From positions 1 to 9,004 of the forward strand of contig JADZBY010000026.1 of assembly GCA_020851855.1 (NCBI GenBank): a stretch of DNA of 9,004 nt, read 5' to 3'. Below are positions 1 through 5,732 of the stretch, in pieces. Numbering within the stretch: the stretch's first letter is position 1; each line of letters opens with the position of its first letter. The notes under the pieces are model-generated. The model was not told the origin of the DNA. It worked only from the letters and a program-made list of their open reading frames with translations, and did not search any database. Made by a program: the position numbers and the translations under genes. This DNA is from Anaerolineae bacterium (GTDB lineage: Bacteria > Chloroflexota > Anaerolineae > Aggregatilineales > UBA2796).

Positions 1-237
1 CAAAATGACGAGTGGGTCTACCCGCTCGGCTGGGATTCGACGTATGAGATCGTGCTGGCGCTCATGGCCGCCTATCCCGACGCGCCCGTCGAGGATATCG
101 GCCTGCACCAGCTCAAGGCCATGATCCTCGCGCTGCCCGCCTTCGAGGACGATCCGGCGCTTGCCCACGATGACCTGCTGTGCGAGATTCTCAAAGAGTG
201 GTATGAGGAATCTAGTGCCGGTTTTTCGGGCATTTGA
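1..237 (+). CDS. iscX: IscX-like Fe-S cluster assembly protein, 5'-truncated by the window edge
   Basis: The frame is open from base 1 to a TGA at 235-237, giving 78 visible residues; the true start lies upstream. The protein lines up with E. coli IscX (YfhJ, 66 residues) from a Trp at visible residue 11. Shared features are W-(D)S-x-EI near the start, AYPD at about 23-26, an HQL segment, then FEDDP at about 46-50 and a final helix ending in EWYEE. IscX is a small acidic helical protein that binds the cysteine desulfurase IscS and iron and tunes cluster assembly in the cytosol. Two points are odd: at least ten residues precede the position where E. coli IscX begins, so this copy has an N-terminal extension or is the last domain of a longer protein, and eight residues (SSAGFSGI) follow the usual end. 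It sits 182 bases upstream of nuoB rather than in an isc operon. The family call rests on recalled similarity. Confidence 0.8.
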   Translation, partial: QNDEWVYPLGWDSTYEIVLALMAAYPDAPVEDIGLHQLKAMILALPAFEDDPALAHDDLLCEILKEWYEESSAGFSGI

Positions 238-405
238 GGTACACTTAATCGGCAGCGACCACCGCTACGCCATGAAAGCGTAGATAGCCAACATGTTCAC
301 CGTGTTTCCCGTAAATTCCGAGCAACCTTTCGCCCGGCAAGTGTGAAGTACGGACCCTGGAAGTGCATCGTGCGCTGCGTTGCCCCGTCGATGGCGGCCA
401 GCGCC

Positions 406-413
406 AGGAGGAG
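406..413 (+). promoter_or_regulatory. Ribosome binding site deciding the nuoB start
   Basis: AGGAGGAG is a nearly perfect anti-Shine-Dalgarno match and lies six bases before the ATG at 420. It favours that start over the in-frame GTG at 363, which would add 19 residues unlike any NuoB N-terminus and has no comparable site in front of it. Confidence 0.85.
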
Positions 414-419
414 TGTTGG

Positions 420-1127
420 ATGACGAACGGAGACATCGACCTGCGAGAACTGCACAACCCGGATATCCCCGTGCCGGAGGAGATGCAGTCCAACATCGCC
501 ATCACCAGCCTGAGCAGCCTGTATAACTGGAGCCGCAGCCGCTCGATCTGGCCCATGCTCTTCGGGCTGGCGTGCTGCGCCATCGAGATGATCGCGACGG
601 CGGCCAGCCGCTTCGACGTGGCCCGCTTTGGCATGGAAGTCATGCGCGCCACGCCGCGCCAGGCCGACCTGATGATCGTGTCTGGCACGGTGACCAAGAA
701 GATGATCGTGCCCATCGTCCGGCTCTACAACCAGATGCCGGAGCCGAAGTACGTGCTGGCGATGGGCGCGTGCGCATCCGGCGGCGGGCCGTTCAAGGAA
801 GGCTACAATGTGGTGAGCGGCATCGACAAGTTCGTGCCGGTCGACGTGTACGTGCCCGGCTGCCCGCCCACGCCGCAGGCCCTTCTCAATGGCCTGATCA
901 TGCTCCAGAAGAAGATCGAGAGCCAGTCGCTCGCCGTGATGGCCAGCGTGCCGTGGTACGGCGCGGGGCCGAACGACGCCATCCCGCTGCCCATGCTCGG
1001 CCCGGACGTGGTCGATCCGCGCCATGCCGAGTTGTTCCGCCAGGAAGCCAAGAGGAACCGCCAAACGCCCGTCGTGGCCGATGCGGTTGCTGAGGCCGCC
1101 GCCGAATCCAGGCCTGCCGAGGCGTAA
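420..1127 (+). CDS. nuoB: NADH-quinone oxidoreductase subunit B (complex I, cluster N2 subunit)
   Basis: This 235-residue protein is the NuoB/Nqo6/PSST subunit of complex I, on the cytoplasmic side where the peripheral arm meets the membrane. It binds [4Fe-4S] cluster N2, which hands electrons to quinone. All N2 ligands are visible: the tandem Cys52-Cys53 in FGLACCAIEM, Cys118 in MGACASGGG, and Cys148 in VPGCPPTPQ. The segment ATPRQADLMIVSGTVT (77-92) is also typical. The N-terminal 20 residues and the polar C-terminal tail from about 200 are variable in the family. The start at 420 is chosen for its strong AGGAGGAG site. The stop at 1125-1127 is followed 21 bases later by nuoCD, so the two are very likely co-transcribed. 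I see no convincing promoter in the 182 bases upstream; transcription may enter from the iscX side. Confidence 0.97.
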   Translation: MTNGDIDLRELHNPDIPVPEEMQSNIAITSLSSLYNWSRSRSIWPMLFGLACCAIEMIATAASRFDVARFGMEVMRATPRQADLMIVSGTVTKKMIVPIVRLYNQMPEPKYVLAMGACASGGGPFKEGYNVVSGIDKFVPVDVYVPGCPPTPQALLNGLIMLQKKIESQSLAVMASVPWYGAGPNDAIPLPMLGPDVVDPRHAELFRQEAKRNRQTPVVADAVAEAAAESRPAEA

Positions 1128-1148
1128 GGGAAGGACGGAAACGCAACG

Positions 1149-2987
1149 ATGAGTGAGCAAGCTCAGACCACCACCCAGGCCCCGGACCTCGATTCGACCG
1201 TCGCAGCGCTGCAGGCGCGCTTCCCTGGCGCGGTCCGGCCCGATGATCGTAAGGGCTATACGGGCGTGATCGTGGACAGCAGCCAGTTGCTCGACGTGGC
1301 GCGCGCGCTGCGCAACGAATACGGCTACAACTACCTGTCCAGCGTCACCGGCGTCGACTACCTGGGCATGGGCGATCATCTCGAAGTCGTGTACCATGCC
1401 TTCCGCCTGCCGGCAGGCGGCCCGCCGCTCGTCTTCAAGGCGCAGACGCCGCGCGACGTGGCCAGCGTGCCCAGCCTGGTCAGCGTGTGGCCCGGAGCCG
1501 ACTTCCAGGAGCGCGAAATCTACGACCTGTACGGCGTACATTTTGCCGGGCATCCCAACCTGCGCCGCATCCTGCTCTGGGACGGCTTCGACGGCCACCC
1601 GATGCGCAAGGATTGGAAAGAGGCGTATTACGAGCAGGAGCACAAGCCCTTCGATAGCCGCTGGCCGGGTGGGCGCGTCTTCCGCACCGAGGAATTTAAC
1701 CCGTTCGGCCACAACGTGCGCTATCCGGCAGGCTTCACGCTCGACGACTTCAAGCCGGTGAGCGAGCAAGAGTTCATGGCCGGCATGGGCCTCAGCGTGG
1801 ACATTGCCGGGGACCCGGTGTTCAACACCGAGCAATTGATCGTGAACATGGGGCCACACCATCCCAGCACGCACGGTGTGTTCCGCATGATGGTGGCCGT
1901 GATGGGCGAGACGATTACCTCGTTGGAGCCGGTGATGGGCTACCTGCACCGCAACCACGAGAAGATCGGGGAGCGCAACACGTGGATGGGCAACATGCCC
2001 TTCACCGACCGGCTGGATTACCTGTCCAGCATGGGCAACAACGTGGGCTATGCGCTGGCCGTCGAGAAGTTGCTCGGCTCCCAGGTGAACGTGCCGTACC
2101 GCGCCGAAGTGATCCGCGTCCTGATGATGGAACTGACGCGAATTACCAACCACCTGTGGGCCATCGGCTTCTTGCTCAACGACCTGGGCGCGTTCTTCAC
2201 GCCCGCGTTGTACTGCATCCAGACCCGCGAGTACATCCTCGACTTCTTCGAGGCCGTGGCGGGCAGCCGCATGATGTGCAATTACATGCGCTTCGGCGGC
2301 GTGTTCAAGGACATCCCCGAACGGCTACGCAGTGAGGCGCTTCAGGTCAACGACCGCATCCGCGACATCGACTCGATGGAGTACCTGCGCTATCTCGTGG
2401 AAGAACGCCTGCCGCGCTCGCTCGACGAGATCGACGAGTACCTGACCCAGAGTGAGATTATCATCAGCCGGGCGACGGGCGTCGGCGTGCTGCCCTACGA
2501 GATGGCCATCGCGTACAGCGCCGCCGGGCCGCTCCTGCGCGGCAGCGGCGTGCCCTACGACATCCGCCGCGCCAACCCGTACAGCATCTATCCCGAGCTG
2601 GAATTTGACGTGTGCACGCGCCCGCACGGCGACCTGTACGACCGCTACCTGGTCCGCCTGGACGAGATGCGCCAGAGCGTGCGTATCCTGGAGCAGCTTT
2701 TGCCGCGCCTGGAGCAAACAAAGGGCGATTCGATCTTCGGCGGCAAGACGAGCTACTCCATCAAAGCGCCCGCCGGAGAGAGCTACGGCTACGTCGAGAA
2801 TCCGAAGGGCGAGCTTGGCTATTACCTCATCTCGGACGGCGGCGGCAACCCGTGGCGCTATCACGTGCGCGCCCCCAGCTTCATCAACCTGACGCCGCTT
2901 GGCCGGATGTGCGAAGGCCACAAGGTTGCAGACGTGGTCGCCATTTTGGGCAGCATTGACATCGTGCTCGGTGAGACGGATCGCTAA
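1149..2987 (+). CDS. nuoCD: Fused NADH-quinone oxidoreductase subunits C and D
   Basis: This 612-residue protein joins NuoC (30 kDa subunit) and NuoD (49 kDa subunit) in one open frame. The NuoC part covers about 15-200 and includes the family signature EREIYDLYGVHFAGHP (121-136) followed by NLRRILL. A linker of roughly 20-25 residues leads to NuoD, from about 223 to the end. There GPHHPSTHG (235-243) holds the His that lines the quinone site (His38 in Thermus Nqo4; here probably His242), and DRLDYL (287-292) holds the quinone-binding Tyr (Tyr291, equivalent to Thermus Tyr87). The C-terminus, from GHKVADVVAILGSID at 590 to the final ETDR, is the standard NuoD ending. NuoCD forms the quinone cavity together with NuoB. 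The ATG at 1149 is preceded by purine-rich AAGGGAAGGACGGAA. Thermus keeps these subunits separate, whereas E. coli has the same fusion. No frameshift is needed to explain the fusion. Confidence 0.96.
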   Translation: MSEQAQTTTQAPDLDSTVAALQARFPGAVRPDDRKGYTGVIVDSSQLLDVARALRNEYGYNYLSSVTGVDYLGMGDHLEVVYHAFRLPAGGPPLVFKAQTPRDVASVPSLVSVWPGADFQEREIYDLYGVHFAGHPNLRRILLWDGFDGHPMRKDWKEAYYEQEHKPFDSRWPGGRVFRTEEFNPFGHNVRYPAGFTLDDFKPVSEQEFMAGMGLSVDIAGDPVFNTEQLIVNMGPHHPSTHGVFRMMVAVMGETITSLEPVMGYLHRNHEKIGERNTWMGNMPFTDRLDYLSSMGNNVGYALAVEKLLGSQVNVPYRAEVIRVLMMELTRITNHLWAIGFLLNDLGAFFTPALYCIQTREYILDFFEAVAGSRMMCNYMRFGGVFKDIPERLRSEALQVNDRIRDIDSMEYLRYLVEERLPRSLDEIDEYLTQSEIIISRATGVGVLPYEMAIAYSAAGPLLRGSGVPYDIRRANPYSIYPELEFDVCTRPHGDLYDRYLVRLDEMRQSVRILEQLLPRLEQTKGDSIFGGKTSYSIKAPAGESYGYVENPKGELGYYLISDGGGNPWRYHVRAPSFINLTPLGRMCEGHKVADVVAILGSIDIVLGETDR

Positions 2988-3010
2988 AGGCGCCGAGGGA
3001 AGGAACGAAC

Positions 3011-4066
3011 ATGTACGGAACCGGAATCCTCAAAGGGCTTGGCGTCACCTTCCGGAATTTTGTCAATACCTTTGTGGCGGATGTCCGCTGGCTGGGCCGC
3101 CGCCGCGAGCTGACGGCCTTCCAGGAAAAGCAGAGCCTGAAATACCAGGGCATGGTGACTGTCGAGTACCCGGACGAGAAGCTGGCCATGCCGGAGCGCT
3201 TCCGCTTCACGCCCTTTCTCGTCACCTACAACAACGACGACCCGGAATATCCCGGCAAGGACTGGTGCACCTCGTGCGGCATCTGCGCCAAAGTCTGCCC
3301 ACCGCAGTGCATCTGGATTGTGCGCGGCACGAATCCGCAGACGGGCCGCCCCGTGCCGGAGCCAGAGCAGTTCTACATTGACATCGACATCTGCATGAAC
3401 TGCGGCTACTGCGCCGAATACTGCCCGTTCGACGCCATCAAGATGGACCACGACTACGAGCTGGCCTCGTATGACCGCACCTCGGCGCACATCCACGACA
3501 AAAAGCGGCTCTCTAAGGAGATTCGCTACTGGCAGGCCATCGCGCCGACGACTGCGGCAGAAGAAGAGGCAGCGCGCGGCGGCTACGATCACACCGACGT
3601 GCAGAAGGCGCGCAAAAAGCAAGGCCTGCCCGCCTCACGGCCCGGCCCCATCTCCGAGAGAGCGCCGCAGCCGGTCGTCGCGCCGGCGGCGGAAGGCGCT
3701 GCCACCGTGGCCGAGCCGGTCGCGGCGCAGGTCGCCGGGACAGCCGCACCGGCCCCGGCGGCGGGCGCTGCCGTGACGCCCGACGGCAAGCCCATCGTGC
3801 GGCGGCGCGGCGCAGGTGCAGGCGCAACTGCCAAACCGGCGGGCGAAGTCACGCCGGCCACCGCCCCGCCGCCCACTCCGGAAGCCGCACCCGTCGGAAC
3901 CGCCGAAACGGCGGGCGCGTCGGCGGATGTGGCCAAAGCGCCGAGCACGGACGTATCGGCCACCGAGCAGACGCCCGACGGGCTGGTCCGGCGCGGCAAA
4001 CGCCTGATCGACCCGAACGCGCCGGTTCAGGTGGTCCGGCGCAAGAACCCGCCAAAGACGGAGTAA
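3011..4066 (+). CDS. nuoI: NADH-quinone oxidoreductase subunit I with a long Ala/Pro-rich C-terminal tail
   Basis: Residues 1-180 form a normal NuoI (Nqo9/TYKY), the two-cluster ferredoxin subunit that carries electrons through N6a and N6b towards N2. Both binding motifs are intact: C86-x2-C89-x2-C92-x3-C96-P and C128-x2-C131-x2-C134-x3-C138-P. The N-terminus (GILKGLGVTFRNF) matches the amphipathic helix that anchors NuoI to the membrane arm. The family is usually about 160-200 residues; this one is 351. The extra 170 residues are low in hydrophobics and rich in Ala, Pro, Thr, Gly and Arg, with a partial duplication: TPDGKPIVRRRG at 256-267 and TPDGLVRRGKR at 321-331. The tail is presumably disordered and ends in a basic segment (VVRRKNPPKTE). 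The frame stays open at similar base composition to the stop at 4064-4066, so it looks genuinely encoded. The start follows GAGGGAAGGA, 23 bases after nuoCD. Confidence 0.93.
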   Translation: MYGTGILKGLGVTFRNFVNTFVADVRWLGRRRELTAFQEKQSLKYQGMVTVEYPDEKLAMPERFRFTPFLVTYNNDDPEYPGKDWCTSCGICAKVCPPQCIWIVRGTNPQTGRPVPEPEQFYIDIDICMNCGYCAEYCPFDAIKMDHDYELASYDRTSAHIHDKKRLSKEIRYWQAIAPTTAAEEEAARGGYDHTDVQKARKKQGLPASRPGPISERAPQPVVAPAAEGAATVAEPVAAQVAGTAAPAPAAGAAVTPDGKPIVRRRGAGAGATAKPAGEVTPATAPPPTPEAAPVGTAETAGASADVAKAPSTDVSATEQTPDGLVRRGKRLIDPNAPVQVVRRKNPPKTE

Positions 4067-4079
4067 GGGTATTACGCAG

Positions 4080-4110
4080 CGGGGTGCTTTTTGAAGCACC
4101 CCGTTGTTGT
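4080..4110 (+). terminator. Intrinsic terminator after nuoI
   Basis: A perfect stem of ten pairs, CGGGGTGCTT (4080-4089) with AAGCACCCCG (4094-4103), closes a four-base loop and is followed by the T-rich tract TTGTTGTT. It begins 13 bases after the nuoI stop and separates the complex I genes from the maltose operon. This means nuoI is the last gene of its transcript. Confidence 0.88.
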
Positions 4111-4165
4111 TACTCATACTGTGTTACAAGGTGTTTCCGGACTTTGTGCGGACATTAGTGCAGGT

Positions 4166-4193
4166 TTGACAGTTGCACAGGTCGGGCTAGAAT
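4166..4193 (+). promoter_or_regulatory. Sigma-70-type promoter for malEFG
   Basis: A consensus -35 box TTGACA (4166-4171) and a -10 box TAGAAT (4188-4193, one mismatch to TATAAT) are separated by 16 bases. Transcription would start near 4200, giving a leader of about 190 bases before the malE ATG at 4388. It lies just after the nuoI terminator and points towards malE. Confidence 0.75.
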
Positions 4194-4286
4194 TATTGAA
4201 TGCACACTGAGAGCGGGAGCGCATGGCATACCGCGCAGAGGTTTTGGCCACGATGTACGGCCCAGGCCCTGGTCCGTCCCGGTCGG

Positions 4287-4316
4287 TTGGCCGATCCGAG
4301 TCTCCTCTTGTAGAAT
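4287..4316 (+). promoter_or_regulatory. Possible second, weaker promoter in the malE leader
   Basis: TTGGCC (4287-4292) and TAGAAT (4311-4316) are 18 bases apart. The -10 box is good, and the -35 box matches the consensus at four of six positions. It would give a leader of roughly 65 bases. It may instead be a chance match. Confidence 0.3.
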
Positions 4317-4387
4317 CCTGCATGTTGCTGCTGGCTTTCAGTGGCTTATCTGGTCGTTTCGCACGATAAACTAAGGATTGCACAAGT

Positions 4388-5653
4388 ATGAGGAACACGT
4401 CTTTCGCGAAGTCTCTGGCCTTTTTCATGGCGTTCGCGCTCTTGCTGAGCGCCTTGGCCCTGGGCGCGCCGGTCAGTGCACAGGACCCGACGGCGACGCC
4501 AGAACCCAGCCCCACGCCGCTACCGGCGGAAGAGGGCACCCTCACCATCTGGGCAGACCAGAATCGTCTCCCCCCGCTTGAGGCGCTCGGTAAGTCGTTC
4601 GAAGAGCAGTACGGTATCCCGGTTCGTATCCAGCAGATGGGCTTCGGCGACATCCGCAATAACTTCAATATTGCGGCCCCCGCCGGCGAAGGCCCGGACA
4701 TCATCATCGGCGCGCACGACTGGATCGGCCAGTTGTACTCGAACGGCCTGCTGGCCGAAATCGAGCTGCCCGAAGACCTGGCGGCCAATTTCAACCCGGC
4801 AGCGCTGCGGGCCTTCACCTATGACGGCAAGCTGGTCGGCCTGCCCTACGCGGTGGAAGCTGTCGGCATGTTCTACAACAAGGACCTGGTAGAGACGCCG
4901 CCGACAACCTGGGACGAAGTCGCGGAAGTCGGCATGAAGTTGGTCGAAGAGGGCAAGGCCGAGCAGGCGTTCGGCATCCCGCCGGACTCCTACCATCACT
5001 ACCCGTTCTTCACGTCTTACGGCGGGTACGTGTTTGGCACGGACGAGATGGGCGGCTACAACCCGGATGACGTGGGTCTGGATAGCCCCGGCCAGCTCGC
5101 CGCCGGCGAGAAGCTTGCCGAGTTCGTGGCGGAAGGCGCTGTGCGTGACGGCGTGGACTATGGCCGCCAGCAAGAGCTGTTCACCACGGGCCAGATGCCC
5201 TTCTGGTTCACCGGTCCGTGGGCGCTGGCAGCGCTGCGCGACAGCGACGTGAACTACGGCGTTGCGCCCATCCCATCGGGCACGGAAGCTGGCCGTCCGT
5301 TCCTCGGCGCGCAGGGCTTCATGGTCAACGCCTTCAGCCCGAACCTGCAGCTGGCGCTCTCGCTCCTGACCGAGTTCGCGGCCACGGACGAGACGATGCT
5401 CGCCATGTTCGAGGCCGACCCGCGTCCCCCGGCCATGACCACCGCCCTCGAGCAACTTGAGGACGAGGACATCGTCGCCTTCGCACAGGTGGCCGAGAAC
5501 GCTGACCCGATGCCGGCCATCCCCCAGATGAACTCGGTGTGGAGCGCCTGGGACAACGCCCGTGCTCTGGTTTACTCGCAGCAAGGCAACGCCGATGACC
5601 TCTACAAAGAGGCGGCGGCAGCCGTCCGTGAGCTGATCGCTTCCGGCGAGTAA
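4388..5653 (+). CDS. malE: Maltose/maltodextrin ABC transporter substrate-binding protein
   Basis: This 421-residue exported protein matches E. coli MalE (396) along its whole length and should capture maltose or maltodextrins and deliver them to MalFG. Residues 1-31 form a signal peptide: a basic start, a hydrophobic stretch at about 10-27, and VSA before Gln32. There is no lipobox cysteine. A Pro/Thr-rich linker (about 33-48) leads to TLTIWADQ at 51. Conserved landmarks are GPDIIIGAHD (102-111), YAVEAVGMFYNKDL (154-167), TGPWAL (275-280) and AIPQMNSVW (377-385). Sugar-contacting positions of E. coli MalE appear kept at Asp65 (here Asp111), Glu111 (Glu157), Trp230 (Trp278) and Trp340 (Trp385). 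Trp62 is replaced by Gly108, with Trp112 nearby in place of Arg66, so affinity or chain-length preference may differ. The start at 4388 follows AAGGA by ten bases. The specificity call is by family; related glucan or trehalose binders are possible. Confidence 0.92.
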   Translation: MRNTSFAKSLAFFMAFALLLSALALGAPVSAQDPTATPEPSPTPLPAEEGTLTIWADQNRLPPLEALGKSFEEQYGIPVRIQQMGFGDIRNNFNIAAPAGEGPDIIIGAHDWIGQLYSNGLLAEIELPEDLAANFNPAALRAFTYDGKLVGLPYAVEAVGMFYNKDLVETPPTTWDEVAEVGMKLVEEGKAEQAFGIPPDSYHHYPFFTSYGGYVFGTDEMGGYNPDDVGLDSPGQLAAGEKLAEFVAEGAVRDGVDYGRQQELFTTGQMPFWFTGPWALAALRDSDVNYGVAPIPSGTEAGRPFLGAQGFMVNAFSPNLQLALSLLTEFAATDETMLAMFEADPRPPAMTTALEQLEDEDIVAFAQVAENADPMPAIPQMNSVWSAWDNARALVYSQQGNADDLYKEAAAAVRELIASGE

Positions 5654-5678
5654 CCGCCCTCTGTTTGCTGCTTTTTCA

Positions 5679-5710
5679 ACCGGGCCGGGTGGGAGACCGC
5701 CCGACCCGGT
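5679..5710 (+). promoter_or_regulatory. Intercistronic hairpin between malE and malF
   Basis: ACCGGGCCGGGTGG (5679-5692) pairs with CCGCCCGACCCGGT (5697-5710) around the tetraloop GAGA, a GNRA-type loop. It has 14 positions with one C-A mismatch and one G-T wobble. CTTCTTTCC follows. It lies in the 79-base malE-malF gap and may act as a partial terminator or as a 3' barrier that stabilises malE mRNA, giving more binding protein than permease. E. coli has REP hairpins in the same gap. The function here is inferred. Confidence 0.7.
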
Positions 5711-5732
5711 CTTCTTTCCAAAGGGGAACCTT

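Larger units (their letters stand above)
4111..4387. other. Intergenic region and leader upstream of malE
   Basis: With the preceding terminator, about 320 bases lie between nuoI and malE without a supported gene. It holds one strong and one weaker promoter candidate, listed separately, and a predicted 5' leader of about 190 bases. TGCACA occurs three times: at 4174-4179 inside the main promoter spacer, at 4201-4206 near the predicted transcription start, and at 4379-4384 just before the malE start. A 48-codon open frame (ATG 4223, TAA 4367-4369) lies inside the leader; its GGGAG is only three bases from the ATG, so I do not call it a gene. The malE ribosome binding site AAGGA is at 4373-4377. 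Confidence 0.6.

Noticed and set aside
265..283. Hairpin CTACGC / GCGTAG between iscX and nuoB as a terminator
   Set aside because: Only six pairs with a seven-base loop and no T-run after it; too weak to call.
363..419. An upstream in-frame GTG start for nuoB
   Set aside because: It would add 19 residues unlike NuoB, and the strong AGGAGGAG site lies in front of the ATG at 420 instead.
238..419. A promoter for nuoB in the iscX-nuoB gap
   Set aside because: Boxes such as TACACT (240-245) and TAAATT (312-317) have no acceptable -35 partner at 16-18 bases.
297..2153. A 618-codon open frame on the minus strand opposite nuoB and nuoCD
   Set aside because: Its predicted protein is dominated by His, Val, Ala, Arg and Asp with no recognisable motif. 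It lies wholly opposite well-supported complex I genes, as expected for the complementary strand of GC-rich coding sequence.
3600..4066. The NuoI tail as a frameshift artefact or a separate fused gene
   Set aside because: The frame is continuous, and codon third positions stay G/C-rich like the rest of nuoI. The intrinsic terminator follows its stop directly, and no second domain is recognisable.
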